From Eggerthella sp. YY7918 (GTDB lineage: Bacteria; Actinomycetota; Coriobacteriia; Coriobacteriales; Eggerthellaceae), in the NCBI RefSeq assembly GCF_000270285.1, contig NC_015738.1, positions 1,426,001-1,490,000 of the forward strand: a stretch of 64,000 nt of DNA, given 5' to 3'. A program made the translations under genes and the position numbers. This document shows, in pieces, positions 8,765-18,385 of this stretch (its first letter is position 1; the number at the start of each line of letters is the position of its first letter). The notes below the pieces were generated by a model. It worked only from the letters and a program-made list of their open reading frames with translations, searched no databases and was not told the DNA's origin.

Positions 8765-9979
8765 TTGAACGTACTCGTTATTAATGCAGGATCATCTTCT
8801 TTGAAGTACCAGCTGGTTAATGTTGAGCGCCATAAACTGCTTGCGAAAGGCATCTGCGAGCGCGTCGGTTCGGTCGAAGCTTCCCATAAACATGGGCTTG
8901 ACGAAAACGAAGTGGTTATCGATGCTCAGATGGCGGACCATGATGCCGCCATGGCATTAGTTCTCGAATCGCTGACAACTGGTCCGACGAAAGCCATTGA
9001 ATCCTTGAGTGAAATCGATGCGGTGGGACACCGTATTGTGCAGGGCGGCAAATACTTCGATCGTTCGGTACTTATCGACGACGACGTTATTGCCAAGATC
9101 GACGAACTGGCCGAACTTGCGCCGCTGCACAACAAAGCGGCGCTTATGGGCATACATGCCTGTCTGAAGCATATGCCGGAAGTGCCGATGGTGGCTGTGT
9201 TTGACACGTCGTTTTTCCAGACATTGCCGCCGAAGGCCTACATGTATCCCTTGCCCTACGAGCTGTACGAAAAGTATGCCATTCGCAAGTACGGCGCGCA
9301 CGGCACATCGCATCGCTATATCTCCGAGCGCGCAGCGGCTGTTCTTGATGAGCCGCTCGACGACCTCAAGCTCATCACGTGCCATCTGGGTAACGGCTGC
9401 TCTATGTCGGCCATTGACCACGGGGTGGCTGTGGACACCTCTATGGGGCTTACGCCGCTCGATGGTCTTATGATGGGAACGCGGTGTGGTGCCATCGATC
9501 CGGCCATTGTGCCGTTTGTTATGGAACACGAGAACTTGACTGCGGGCGAAATGAACGATCTTATGAACAAGCAGTCGGGTCTTTTGGGTATCTCCGGTAT
9601 TTCCAACGATTTGCGTAGCGTGCGCGACGCGTCCGAGAAAGGCAACGAGCGCGCAATGCTTGCCTATGATATGTACTCGAACTCGGTGAAGAAGTACATC
9701 GGCAGCTATATTGCCGTCATGGGTGGAGTCGACGCTATTGTGCTGACAGCGGGCGTGGGCGAGAACTGCGAGAAAATGCGCCGCATGATTTTCGCAGGCT
9801 TGCAGCCGCTCGGCATTATTCTCGACGAAGAAAAGAACCGCACTCGCGGGTTTGAACGTGAAATTTCGGCCGACAACTCTGCCGTCAAGATCATCATCAT
9901 TCCCACCAACGAGGAATACATGATCGCACGCGACACCTACGAAATTGTTCACGAAAAGGTAAACGAGCCGCTGATTTAG
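8765..9979 (+). CDS. ackA: Acetate kinase
   Basis: 404 residues, the usual length. The N-terminal phosphate-binding motif NVLVINAGSSSLKYQL and the motifs DTSFFQTLPPKAYMYPLPYELY, HGTSHRYISERA, CHLGNGCSMSAI and TAGVGEN are all present. It makes ATP and acetate from acetyl phosphate, the last step of fermentative substrate-level phosphorylation. The start is TTG behind AAAGGAGG. Its partner pta is nearby but on the opposite strand, separated by a HIT gene, so the two are not an operon here. Confidence 0.97.
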   Translation: MNVLVINAGSSSLKYQLVNVERHKLLAKGICERVGSVEASHKHGLDENEVVIDAQMADHDAAMALVLESLTTGPTKAIESLSEIDAVGHRIVQGGKYFDRSVLIDDDVIAKIDELAELAPLHNKAALMGIHACLKHMPEVPMVAVFDTSFFQTLPPKAYMYPLPYELYEKYAIRKYGAHGTSHRYISERAAAVLDEPLDDLKLITCHLGNGCSMSAIDHGVAVDTSMGLTPLDGLMMGTRCGAIDPAIVPFVMEHENLTAGEMNDLMNKQSGLLGISGISNDLRSVRDASEKGNERAMLAYDMYSNSVKKYIGSYIAVMGGVDAIVLTAGVGENCEKMRRMIFAGLQPLGIILDEEKNRTRGFEREISADNSAVKIIIIPTNEEYMIARDTYEIVHEKVNEPLI

Positions 9980-9993
9980 CAATCAGTGGAATA

Positions 9994-10017
9994 CCCCAAC
10001 GCTGCGAAGCGCTGGGG
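9994..10017. terminator. Bidirectional hairpin between convergent ackA and HIT gene
   Basis: CCCCAACGC and GCGCTGGGG pair over eight of nine bases around a six-base loop, 15 bases after the ackA stop. There is no T-run. Confidence 0.5.
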
Positions 10018-10019
10018 TT

Positions 10020-10123
10020 GAAGGATCCCGTGTGGCATGAGCTGAAAGGCACCCAGCTCGCACCGCTCGGGATCCTTCGACATCGCGCCTTTGGCGCTCT
10101 GCTCAGGATGACAAGAGAGCGCC
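10020..10123. repeat. Intergenic palindromic element
   Basis: GAAGGATCCCG (10020-10030) pairs with CGGGATCCTTC (10068-10078), and an inner stem GAGCTG/CAGCTC lies between them. It is followed by a GCGCC-TTT-GGCGC hairpin and the stretch CTGCTCAGGATGAC. Such cruciform sequences are often repeated in bacterial intergenic DNA; no second full copy was noticed in this window. Confidence 0.5.
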
Positions 10124-10483
10124 TTATTCCGCGCGCTGGGAATTTTCGAAAGTGAAGCGGCCCATCTTTACGCCGCCGAGCATATGAATGTGCAAGTGGG
10201 CAACGGTGGCTGCGGAGTCTTCTCCCGTGTTGATAACGCAGCGGAATCCCGTCTTGTCGACGCCCTTAAGCTCAGCCACTTTCGGCACGACGGACAGCAA
10301 ATGCCCCAGCAGCTCGGGCGGCACGTCATCTTGCAAATTCGCGTAATGCTTTTTGGGGACGATCAAGGTGTGCACGGGAGCCTCAGGCTCAATGTCGTCG
10401 AAGGCATAGCATACGTCGTCTTCATACACCTTGGCCGAAGGGATCTCGCCGGAAACCAGTTTACAAAACAAACAATCACTCAT
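10124..10483 (-). CDS. HIT-family nucleotide-binding protein (HinT-like)
   Basis: 119 residues, typical of bacterial HinT. The histidine triad HLHIHMLGG lies near the C-terminus and the N-terminus has the usual CLFCKLVSGEIPSAKVYEDD. HinT proteins hydrolyse adenosine phosphoramidates and acyl-adenylates. The ATG start lies behind GGAGAAAGG. It sits between ackA and pta but has no known direct role in that pathway. Confidence 0.93.
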   Translation of the reverse strand: MSDCLFCKLVSGEIPSAKVYEDDVCYAFDDIEPEAPVHTLIVPKKHYANLQDDVPPELLGHLLSVVPKVAELKGVDKTGFRCVINTGEDSAATVAHLHIHMLGGVKMGRFTFENSQRAE

Positions 10484-10601
10484 AGATTGAAACCTTTCTC
10501 CTCGCAGTCGAGCACGATGCGCGACCAATGATACGTTGATCATTGTAGCTCTCTGTTGCAGCAGGTTAAACGTCGGTTTGCGCTTATCTTGGCCGCAGCT
10601 G

Positions 10602-11600
10602 CTATTCCGCCTTCTTTGCTTGGCACTGTACGCAGGTGATAGCGATAACGCCAACGATGTCATCGGCGGTGCAGCCGCGGGAGAGGTCGTTAACCGGGGC
10701 GGCAATGCCTTGCGTTACCGGACCGTATGCTTCGGCGCGGGCGAGGCGCTGTACCAGCTTGTAGCCAATGTTGCCCGCGTCGAGATCGGGGAATATCAGC
10801 ACATTCGCACGGCCGGCTACGGGGGAGGTCGGCGCTTTCGACGCGCCTACGGAAGGCACGATAGCAGCGTCAAGCTGCAATTCGCCGTCCAAGGCAAGGT
10901 CGGGCGCGAGTTCGCGGGCGATGGCGGTTGCCTCAACAACCTTGGACGCATCGTCGTTTTTCGCAGACCCGTGGCTTGAGTGTGAAAGCATTGCAACCGC
11001 AGGTTCGGTACCGATGAGGGTCTTCCAGGACTTCGCGGAATTGACGGCGATGTGTGCAAGCTTTTCGGCATCGGGCTGAACTTCCAGGCCGCAGTCGCTG
11101 AACAGGAAGGTTCCCTGCTGTCCCATATCGCAATTGGGAACAACCATGATAAAGAACGAACTTACCAGCTTCACGCCGGGAGCCGTACGAAGGATCTGCA
11201 GGCTGGGGCGTAGCACGTCGCCGGTTGCATGGCAGGCGCCCGCCACCATGCCGTCAGCCAAGCCGCGCTTCACCATCATGACGCCAAAGTACAGTACGTC
11301 GTTCATGGTCTCGTCGGCTTTTTCGGGCGTCATGCCCTTTGCTTTGCGCAGCTCGTAGAACTGATCAACAAACTCGCTTCGTAAATCCGAAGTGCGTGGG
11401 TCGATAATCTGCGCACCCTCAAGCTTATAGGCGCTTGCGTTGATGGCGGCGGCATCTCCCAAGATGATCAGATTCGCCACATCGTCGGCAAGGATGCGCT
11501 CGGCGGCAGCCAGCATTCGCTCGTCGTCGCCTTCGGGAAGCACGATGGTCTGTTTATCCGCCTTTGCTCGGGCGAGCATAGAATCGAGAAATGAGCTCAT
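10602..11600 (-). CDS. pta: Phosphate acetyltransferase
   Basis: 332 residues, matching the short single-domain Pta of Gram-positive bacteria. Recognisable stretches are IVLPEGDDERMLAAAERI at the start, the central GMVAGACHATGDVLRPSLQ, VAMLSHSSHGSAKNDDA, and the end ANVLIFPDLDAGNIGYKLVQR with DLSRGCTADDIV. It converts acetyl-CoA and phosphate to acetyl phosphate for acetate kinase. Note that the gene is read away from ackA. Confidence 0.95.
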   Translation of the reverse strand: MSSFLDSMLARAKADKQTIVLPEGDDERMLAAAERILADDVANLIILGDAAAINASAYKLEGAQIIDPRTSDLRSEFVDQFYELRKAKGMTPEKADETMNDVLYFGVMMVKRGLADGMVAGACHATGDVLRPSLQILRTAPGVKLVSSFFIMVVPNCDMGQQGTFLFSDCGLEVQPDAEKLAHIAVNSAKSWKTLIGTEPAVAMLSHSSHGSAKNDDASKVVEATAIARELAPDLALDGELQLDAAIVPSVGASKAPTSPVAGRANVLIFPDLDAGNIGYKLVQRLARAEAYGPVTQGIAAPVNDLSRGCTADDIVGVIAITCVQCQAKKAE

Positions 11601-11822
11601 GACACACCTTTCATTCGTCAGAACCTGCCGCTTCCTGCGCTGCGGCTGTGCGCATCACTTTGAATTTGTCCGCTTCATATGATAATCCACGCACGGCGTG
11701 CGCTTTTCGGTAAAATAACGTGCGGCATATTTGATGGGGCAAAAAGTGTTGTTCCCATCAACCATACGAGTAGTTCTTGATTGAACGATCAGATGATCCG
11801 AATAGATAAGGAAGGTTGCCCC

Positions 11823-13037
11823 ATGGGTGTGCGATACTGCGACTTCAAAGATTTACAGAGGACGGATTTCGATGCGGTTGTCGTTGGAAGCGGGTTCGCT
11901 GGGGCTGTTGTCGCGCGCGAACTGGCAGAACGCGGGAACAAGCGTGTGCTTATCGTAGAGAAGCGCGCACACATTGGTGGCAATATGTATGACGAGGCCG
12001 ACGAGGCGGGCATCTTGGTGCACCGTTATGGTCCGCACATCTTCCATACCAACGACAAGCGCGCCTTCGATTATGTGCGTCGTTTTACCGAGTGGCGCGA
12101 TTACCAGCACGAAGTGCTCGCCGACTGGTATGGCACCTATATTCCCGTGCCGTTCAACAAAAACTCGATGGAAGTGGTTTTCGGCGAGGAGAAGGCGGCG
12201 CATCTTACGCAAAAGCTCATCGATACCTTCGGCGACGAACGCAAGGTGACCATCACCGAGCTGCGCGAGCAGGATGATCCGGAGCTGGCTGAGATCGCCG
12301 ACTTCGTGTACAAGAACGTATTTTTGTATTACACGCAGAAGCAGTGGGGACTGACGCCGGAAGAGGTCGATCCTTCTGTTACGGCGCGCGTTCCGGTGTT
12401 TATCTCGCGCGACAACCGTTACTTCCAAGATGCGTACCAGGGTATGCCGCTTGAGGGGTACACGCCGCTTTTTGAGCGCATGCTCGATCATGAAAACATC
12501 AGCGTATGTTTGAACACCGAGGCCGAAAGCGTCTTCGATCTTGAGTTTGAAAGCGACGAAGAAAACGCGCCGCTGTCGGCCATCAATATCAAAGACGAAC
12601 CGTTTGAAGGTCCTATCATTTACACGGGCCCGCTTGACGAGCTGTTCCTTTCTCGCTTCGGCCGTCTACCGTATCGTTCGCTCGATTTTGTGTACGAGAC
12701 GCATGATGCCGAGCATGTGCTGCCCTGCGGTACGGTGAACTTCACGGTAACCGAGGACTACACGCGCATTACGGAGTTCAAATATCTTACGGGTCAGACA
12801 AGCGACAAGACCACCATCATGAAGGAATACAGCCACGCGTATGAGGACCCCAAGCAGCAGACGCCTTACTACGCCATTCTCTCCGACGAGAACACGGCTC
12901 ACTACAATCGCTATCTGGCGTTGACCTCCACGTTGCCGAACTTCCATCCGCTCGGCCGTTTGGCGGAGTATCGCTACTACAACATGGATGTCATTATCGG
13001 TCGCGCGCTTGCGCTGGCCGATGAGCTGGTGGGATAA
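11823..13037 (+). CDS. glf: UDP-galactopyranose mutase
   Basis: 404 residues. An FAD-binding Rossmann motif occurs near the N-terminus (VVVGSGFAGAVVARELAERG then VLIVEKRAHIGGN), followed by Glf motifs GPHIFHTNDKRAFDYV, FNKNSMEVVFGEEKA and the conserved LGRLAEYRYYNMD at the end. It converts UDP-galactopyranose to UDP-galactofuranose for surface glycans. The ATG at 11823 lies seven bases behind AAGGAAGG; TTG and ATG codons 30-42 bases upstream have weaker signals. A glycosyltransferase follows, which fits a cell-surface polysaccharide role. Confidence 0.94.
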   Translation: MGVRYCDFKDLQRTDFDAVVVGSGFAGAVVARELAERGNKRVLIVEKRAHIGGNMYDEADEAGILVHRYGPHIFHTNDKRAFDYVRRFTEWRDYQHEVLADWYGTYIPVPFNKNSMEVVFGEEKAAHLTQKLIDTFGDERKVTITELREQDDPELAEIADFVYKNVFLYYTQKQWGLTPEEVDPSVTARVPVFISRDNRYFQDAYQGMPLEGYTPLFERMLDHENISVCLNTEAESVFDLEFESDEENAPLSAINIKDEPFEGPIIYTGPLDELFLSRFGRLPYRSLDFVYETHDAEHVLPCGTVNFTVTEDYTRITEFKYLTGQTSDKTTIMKEYSHAYEDPKQQTPYYAILSDENTAHYNRYLALTSTLPNFHPLGRLAEYRYYNMDVIIGRALALADELVG

Positions 13038-13094
13038 ACGATAACGATGAGCGCGGCCGCGTTTTGGCCGCGTTCGTTACTGCAAGGGGGAGTC

Positions 13095-14117
13095 TTGAAG
13101 ACTGTTTCATTTGCCGTGCCGTGCTATAACTCGGCCGACTACATGGACAAATGCATCGAGTCGCTCATCGCATGCGGCGACGATGTGGAAGTTATCATTG
13201 TGGACGACGGTTCCACGAAAGATGACACACCGGCAAAGGCTGATGCCTGGGCGGCAAAATACCCCGACATCGTGCGCGCCGTGCACCAGGAAAATGGCGG
13301 CCACGGTCAGGCGGTCAACACGGGGCTTGCCCATGCGACAGGTCGTTATTTTAAGGTAGTCGATTCTGATGACTGGCTTGATGAGCTGGCCATGCGCGAG
13401 ATCATGGCGTATCTGCGCTTCCAGTGCGAACAGGAAGAAGCGACCGACCTTATTATTGGCAATTACGTGTATGAAAAGGTTTCCGAAGGTACCCGCACGG
13501 TGATGCATTATCGCAACGTGTTTCCCGAGGGTCGCGTATTTAGCTGGGACGAAGTGGGTCATTTCGGTCAAAGCCAATATCTGCTTATGCATTCGGTCAT
13601 TTACCGTACCGAGCTTCTGCGAGAGATCGGACTTGAGCTGCCCAAGCACACGTTTTACGTGGATAACCTTTTTGTCTATGTGCCCCTGCCTCACGTGAAG
13701 ACGATCTACTATCGCGATGTCGATATGTATCGCTATTTCATCGGCCGCGAGGATCAGTCCGTGAACGAGAGCGTCATGATCGGTCGCATTGACCAGCAGT
13801 TGCGCGTGACGCGCCTTATGATCGATGCGGTTCAGCTGCCCGATGCGGTGCCCGAGAAACGCCTTGAGCGCTACATGGAGAATTACCTGTCTATGATGAT
13901 GTGCATTTGCTCCATTTTCCTGCGCATGATCGATACCGACGAGGCCGAGGATAAACGTGAAGCCATCTGGGATTACCTCAAGGCGCAAAACCCGGACGTG
14001 TATCGTCGCATTCGTCGCAGCGCCCTTAATATGGGGACGAACCTACCCACCGAACTGGGCCGCAAAATAGGCATTACCGGCTATCGTATGGCTCAGAAAA
14101 TCTTCAAGTTCAACTAA
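13095..14117 (+). CDS. Family 2 glycosyltransferase
   Basis: 340 residues. The GT-A fold is shown by VSFAVPCYNSADYMDKCIESL, the nucleotide-sugar site VIIVDDGSTKDDT, GHGQAVNTGLAHATG and the metal-binding motif VDSDDWLDE. The C-terminal third is helical with basic residues. The start is a TTG behind AAGGGGGAG, 57 bases after glf. The pair glf-GT2 suggests transfer of galactofuranose or another sugar to a surface polymer, but the donor and acceptor cannot be read from sequence. Confidence 0.9.
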   Translation: MKTVSFAVPCYNSADYMDKCIESLIACGDDVEVIIVDDGSTKDDTPAKADAWAAKYPDIVRAVHQENGGHGQAVNTGLAHATGRYFKVVDSDDWLDELAMREIMAYLRFQCEQEEATDLIIGNYVYEKVSEGTRTVMHYRNVFPEGRVFSWDEVGHFGQSQYLLMHSVIYRTELLREIGLELPKHTFYVDNLFVYVPLPHVKTIYYRDVDMYRYFIGREDQSVNESVMIGRIDQQLRVTRLMIDAVQLPDAVPEKRLERYMENYLSMMMCICSIFLRMIDTDEAEDKREAIWDYLKAQNPDVYRRIRRSALNMGTNLPTELGRKIGITGYRMAQKIFKFN

Positions 14118-14119
14118 AT

Positions 14120-14344
14120 GTTCCGGCGGCTTGCCAGCCGCCGGGACGAGCCGATGCTGCGAAGCGTCGAGGCGCCCGATCTTGCGGCGATGCCGATGAC
14201 TCGCGTACCAAAGTACGCTTCGCCATCACCATCCCCACAATCTCAGGCACCTCGATGCTTCTCGCTGACTTACTGCGCCAACCTGGGCTTTTCCAATTAC
14301 GGCTCAATGTTCCAAAAGGGGGCAGTCACCTTTTGGAATATGTT
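14120..14344. repeat. Stack of intergenic hairpins between convergent genes
   Basis: There are three parts: a 9-bp GC hairpin at 14123-14144 (CCGGCGGCT / AGCCGCCGG); a larger imperfect palindrome pairing 14159-14176 with 14245-14264 around an inner GCGTAC-CAAA-GTACGC hairpin; and a perfect 10-bp hairpin TTCCAAAAGG / CCTTTTGGAA at 14310-14338. The outer hairpins probably end transcription of the glycosyltransferase and of the OPT gene. The first stem recurs at 51027-51052. No gene was seen here. Confidence 0.6.
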
Positions 14345-16048
14345 CTACACTCCCAGTCCCGTTGCCACGGCGGCGAGGGCTACAAGGACGCCTACGATGG
14401 ATTCACCGCCGAGAAGGCCGCTTGAGACAACGAGGCCGGTTTCGGCTTGTGCTTTCTCGCGCGCAACGGCTGCGTCGGCGGTCAGATTCTTGCGGCGCAG
14501 CTTGCAAACCACGTCATAAAACACCTTCGCCATAGCGCCGAGGAATGCGGTAAGCGACATATAGAAGGGCAGATAGATGCCAAGACCCAGCATCATAGCG
14601 GGGAATCCAACAAAGTAGAGTGCGAATCCGGCCGCTAGTCCGATGGCAAATGCCGGTACGCTGGGAATGCCTGCAACCATAGTGGCTACAACGGAGGCCT
14701 GCGCCGACACAAACGAAGCGGTGGGACCGAACGATTCAGGACCATAGGCACTTACGAGCACGGCCATGACAGCTACCGCAACGACAGCGCCGATGACAGC
14801 GCCGATGGCCTGTCCGATCCACTGAGCTTTGGGGCTGGTGCCCAGTACGTGGCCGGCATGGAAGTCGTTCATCACGTCGCCCGCCAAACCGCATGCGACG
14901 GCAACGATGCCGGCTACAAAGAACAGCTGCACTTGCGGCACGGCGGATACGGCAGCTACTGCCAGAAGCACGATAAGTCCGAATATTTCCATGGGGTCGA
15001 TGCCGGTTTGCCCCACGCTCTGTGCGCTCATCGCGGTGGCCACCCAGGCGAGCGCAACCACGATGATGGCCGGCACGGGACCCAGTTGAAGTCCGAAACA
15101 AATGACAAGCGCGACGGCTGCCACCGCACAGGCGGCGAGCCCGGCCGATATGCGCATCCGGCGCTTCGATCCCTGAGCGTTCGAAGCGGGAACAGGGGCG
15201 GCTCCTACCACAACAGAACCGCGGGTGTCCTTCAGCATGCGTACCGCTTTCGGCAGGATGTTCTTGCAGATCACACCAACGCCGGCACCCATCATGACGC
15301 CCATACCCAAGCTCGACACAATGCCCTGTGCGCTTGCGACATCCCAAAGTCCTGCAGCCGATCCGCCCACGATAATGCCGAAGTTCGCAAACACCGCTCC
15401 TGCAAACCACACGACAACGGCGGCGGTGCCCACCAGAAATCCGACGGCCAACAGCATAGGCGAGAGGTAGAGTCCGAAGGACACACCGGGAATGGCCACG
15501 TTGCTGAACAGCATGGCAGGGATAACGCCCATCCAATCGCGCAGCGCTGTGAAAATGCCTGCAAATCCCATTGAGCCAAACAACTTCCAACCGGTCTTGC
15601 CGCCGGCATCACCCGCGATGAGCGTTTGCGCGGCAGCTTCGCCGATGGGATATTCTAACTCGGCATCTTCGATGAAGTGGCGACGCAGAAGCACGGTGCA
15701 GACCAATCCCAAAACCACGCCCGACAGCGCCACGAGCAGCATCTCGTAGATGCCCACCTCATCGGCAAATCCCAGCATCCAGATGCCGGGGATGGTGAAC
15801 GCGAGTCCGCCTGCTACCATCGCACCTGCGCTCATAACGGTATGTGTAACATTCGCCTCGTTGAGGCTTGCCCGTCCGCGCCCGAGCGCCTTGAGAAAGA
15901 AGAGCGAGATGATGGCCGCAAATACGATGGGCCAGGGAAGCGCCCCCATTTTGAGGGCCGTGTAAACCGATGCGGCGGTGATGATGATACAGCCAACGCA
16001 GCCTATAAGGATGCCGCGCAGCGTCAGCTGCCCCTTGACAGAGTCCAT
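14345..16048 (-). CDS. OPT-family oligopeptide transporter
   Basis: 567 residues with about 14-16 hydrophobic helices. The signature NDFHAGHVLGTSPKAQ of the OPT family (PF03169) lies near residue 410, and the N-terminus (GQLTLRGILIGCVGCIIITA) resembles bacterial members. These import di- to oligopeptides or metal chelates by proton symport. The ATG start follows GGAGAAGG; an in-frame upstream ATG would lie in the promoter region. Peptide import fits an organism living on amino acids, but the actual substrate is not visible. Confidence 0.9.
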   Translation of the reverse strand: MDSVKGQLTLRGILIGCVGCIIITAASVYTALKMGALPWPIVFAAIISLFFLKALGRGRASLNEANVTHTVMSAGAMVAGGLAFTIPGIWMLGFADEVGIYEMLLVALSGVVLGLVCTVLLRRHFIEDAELEYPIGEAAAQTLIAGDAGGKTGWKLFGSMGFAGIFTALRDWMGVIPAMLFSNVAIPGVSFGLYLSPMLLAVGFLVGTAAVVVWFAGAVFANFGIIVGGSAAGLWDVASAQGIVSSLGMGVMMGAGVGVICKNILPKAVRMLKDTRGSVVVGAAPVPASNAQGSKRRMRISAGLAACAVAAVALVICFGLQLGPVPAIIVVALAWVATAMSAQSVGQTGIDPMEIFGLIVLLAVAAVSAVPQVQLFFVAGIVAVACGLAGDVMNDFHAGHVLGTSPKAQWIGQAIGAVIGAVVAVAVMAVLVSAYGPESFGPTASFVSAQASVVATMVAGIPSVPAFAIGLAAGFALYFVGFPAMMLGLGIYLPFYMSLTAFLGAMAKVFYDVVCKLRRKNLTADAAVAREKAQAETGLVVSSGLLGGESIVGVLVALAAVATGLGV

Positions 16049-16195
16049 GTCCTTCTCCTTTTCGCATATCCGCTTCCCCTCTTGGTCGGGAAGTCGGGTT
16101 ACTAACCGGACGGGTACAGTATAATCAAGAAAACTGTAAAGGCCATCGTCAAAATGGCGAGAGTGTGGCACGAACCTCGGAAGGCGGAAAGCCCT

Positions 16196-17041
16196 ATGGG
16201 AAACGCACAGGCGGAAAAACGCGTACCGGTGCCGGCGACCGACGAGTCGACGCGCGGGGGCAGCTCGTCGGTGTTGGCGGTTGACGTGGGCAATTCGGTT
16301 ACAAATCTCGGGTTGTTTGTGAGCGATTCGCTTGTGGCCACCTGGACAATCACCACGCCGGAGCGCTTGACCCCCGATGAGGCGCGTATGGCGACCATGG
16401 CGTTTTTGGATTCGCTTGTGCGCGACGGGGGAGCAACTTCGCCATCGGACAGCATCATCGCCTCGGTCGTACCTGACCTGACTGACGTATGGGTGGAAGC
16501 GCTCCGCTGTATAACGGCGCGTCGGCCCCTCGTGGTGGGTCCGGGCCTCAAAACTGGCGTCAAGATGCGCTACAACGATCCGGGAGAGCTGGGCGCCGAT
16601 CGCATGGCCGATCTTGTGGCTGCGAAGGAACTCTTCGAGCCGCCCTTTGTCGTTGTGGATTTGGGAACCACCACCAATTTTGAGGTAGTGGATGAGGATG
16701 GTCTGTTTATTGGAGGCGTCATCGCCCCTGGTCTTAAGCTGTCGGCGCGTGCGGTGTCCGAAGGGGCGGCGCGCCTCGCCATGATCGAGCTTAAAGCCCC
16801 GTCGTCCATTATCGGAAAAAATACGAGGGAAGCCATGCAGGCGGGCATTGTTATGGGCGAGGTCGCGCGCATCGACGGTATCATCGATATGATACGTAGC
16901 GAGCTTGGTTATACCCCCGATGTCGTTGTCACCGGTTCGGAAGCGGGTGTTATGGCTGCGCTGTCACAGCGCATCAACCGCGCCGAAGAGCACCTTACCC
17001 TGCAAGGCTTACACATCCTGCACGCTATGAACCGGCGCTAA
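16196..17041 (+). CDS. coaX: Type III pantothenate kinase
   Basis: 281 residues from this start. The CoaX fold is shown by the first ATP-binding motif VLAVDVGNSVTNLGLF, the conserved GADRMADLVAA, VVVDLGTTTNFEVVD and GGVIAPGLKLSARAV. It phosphorylates pantothenate in the first step of CoA synthesis and needs a monovalent cation. About 25 residues precede the usual CoaX N-terminus, so the true start might be a GTG near 16271; an ATG at 16154 is also in frame. Confidence 0.92.
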   Translation: MGNAQAEKRVPVPATDESTRGGSSSVLAVDVGNSVTNLGLFVSDSLVATWTITTPERLTPDEARMATMAFLDSLVRDGGATSPSDSIIASVVPDLTDVWVEALRCITARRPLVVGPGLKTGVKMRYNDPGELGADRMADLVAAKELFEPPFVVVDLGTTTNFEVVDEDGLFIGGVIAPGLKLSARAVSEGAARLAMIELKAPSSIIGKNTREAMQAGIVMGEVARIDGIIDMIRSELGYTPDVVVTGSEAGVMAALSQRINRAEEHLTLQGLHILHAMNRR

Positions 17042-17099
17042 ACGGTGTCGCATCTGCCCTTGTGGCTGATCTCGGCGAAAGCGCCTCCCTGTGGCAGCT

Positions 17100-18323
17100 T
17101 TAGTCCAAATCGGCGCAGTAACTGCGCGTGATGATGTGGCGGTCGCTAGTGGGGAAGAGGTGCTTGTAGAGCGCCATAAAATAGCTGTCGGTCATCGAAG
17201 CCATGTAATCCACCACAATCTGATTCGGTTCGGTTTGCAGATAGTCGTCGCGTTTGATGGAACTCGACTTTGCGGCAAGGTAGTTCACGTGGTGGCTAAT
17301 AATGGGCGAAGATTCGTCTCCCGCACGCAGGTCAGACAGCAGCTTCTCGTACATTTCCTCGAACATGTCTTCCACGACGTTGCTGGTGTCTCCTGCCATG
17401 CCCTCTTGGTTGTAGATGAGCTCGTAGTTCTGCGCTTTTGCCAGTTTCAGGTCGGCAAACATCTCTTCGCTGAGCGCAATACAGTCGCGTCCATAGCTTG
17501 CATTGACGATGTCGACTGTGAGGTTGTGGATGATCTGCGCGTTACCTTTTCCCATGACCGTGCTGTCGAAGAGGGAAAGCGAAGGGAGCACGCCCATGTC
17601 GACGGCATCCTGCCGATCTTTTCCTATGTAGGCAATCATGTCGCTCACCCGTACCACGCAGCCTTCCAAGGTGGAGGGGCAGAGCGTCTTGATGAAGCGC
17701 TCGTCGACAGTGCAAGCCTCCACACGCGCATCAAGCGTTGCGAAGTCAGGCATAGAACCCACGCGCAACACCTGTTGGGCAAACTCGCCATTGTGGCACA
17801 GCACGCCATCGAGGGTTTGTAGGCTGATATTGCGACGATAGAGCTGGTCGAGCACGCGTACGGAATGGACGTTGTGATTGAAGGAGCGACCGGTGCGTTC
17901 GTGATAGCACTTGCTCAGAAAGTGCTCGCCCGCATGGCCAAAGGGCGTATGGCCCACATCGTGGCCGAGCGCAATGGCCTCGATGAGTTCGCAGTTCAAC
18001 CCTAAAAGAGAACCGATGCCGCGCGCCACCCGGCTTACAAGCTGCACATGAAGACCGCGTCGGCTGATGTCGTCGTTCTCCACGAACGAAAACACCTGGG
18101 TCTTTCCTGCATAGCGATTGTAGGCGGGCACGTTGATAATCTTTTCGATGTCGCGCGCAAACGCTGGACGTGTGAGCGTAGCCTGATCGTGAGCCTTCTG
18201 CTCGCGTCGCACGACCTTGTTGTCGTCAAATCGCCAAGGATGCGTGCGACCGGCCGCACGATCGGCACGAATGGCGGCTTCCACCTGGGGATCAAGGGTA
18301 AGATAGGGAATCTGTGCGCTCAT
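17100..18323 (-). CDS. dgt: Deoxyguanosinetriphosphate triphosphohydrolase-like protein (HD superfamily)
   Basis: 407 residues. The HD motif is in ALGHDVGHTPFGHAGE, with SRVARGIG before it and LDGVLCHNGEF after it, as in the Dgt family. These enzymes hydrolyse dNTPs to nucleoside and triphosphate. The ATG lies seven bases behind AGAGGA; an upstream in-frame ATG overlaps the intergenic hairpin. In many actinobacteria dgt is followed by dnaG; here dnaG is nearby but on the other strand. Confidence 0.9.
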   Translation of the reverse strand: MSAQIPYLTLDPQVEAAIRADRAAGRTHPWRFDDNKVVRREQKAHDQATLTRPAFARDIEKIINVPAYNRYAGKTQVFSFVENDDISRRGLHVQLVSRVARGIGSLLGLNCELIEAIALGHDVGHTPFGHAGEHFLSKCYHERTGRSFNHNVHSVRVLDQLYRRNISLQTLDGVLCHNGEFAQQVLRVGSMPDFATLDARVEACTVDERFIKTLCPSTLEGCVVRVSDMIAYIGKDRQDAVDMGVLPSLSLFDSTVMGKGNAQIIHNLTVDIVNASYGRDCIALSEEMFADLKLAKAQNYELIYNQEGMAGDTSNVVEDMFEEMYEKLLSDLRAGDESSPIISHHVNYLAAKSSSIKRDDYLQTEPNQIVVDYMASMTDSYFMALYKHLFPTSDRHIITRSYCADLD

Positions 18324-18385
18324 GGTCAGTCCTCTGCAAGACGGCGCCGCCCAGCGGCGGCGCACCATCGTTCGAGGACATTGTA

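Noticed and set aside
8957-9982. 341-codon antisense frame over ackA
   Set aside because: Shadow of ackA codon usage; His/Arg-rich composition and no family resemblance.
9994-10123. Possible attachment site or riboswitch after ackA
   Set aside because: The inverted repeats fit terminator or palindromic element; no integrase and no ligand-binding consensus.
14736-15590. Long antisense or alternative-frame ORFs over the OPT gene
   Set aside because: Arg/His/Cys-rich shadow frames of a highly hydrophobic coding sequence.
16080-16196. TATAAT at 16120-16125 as a coaX promoter
   Set aside because: No acceptable -35 at the right spacing on either strand, so not called as a feature.
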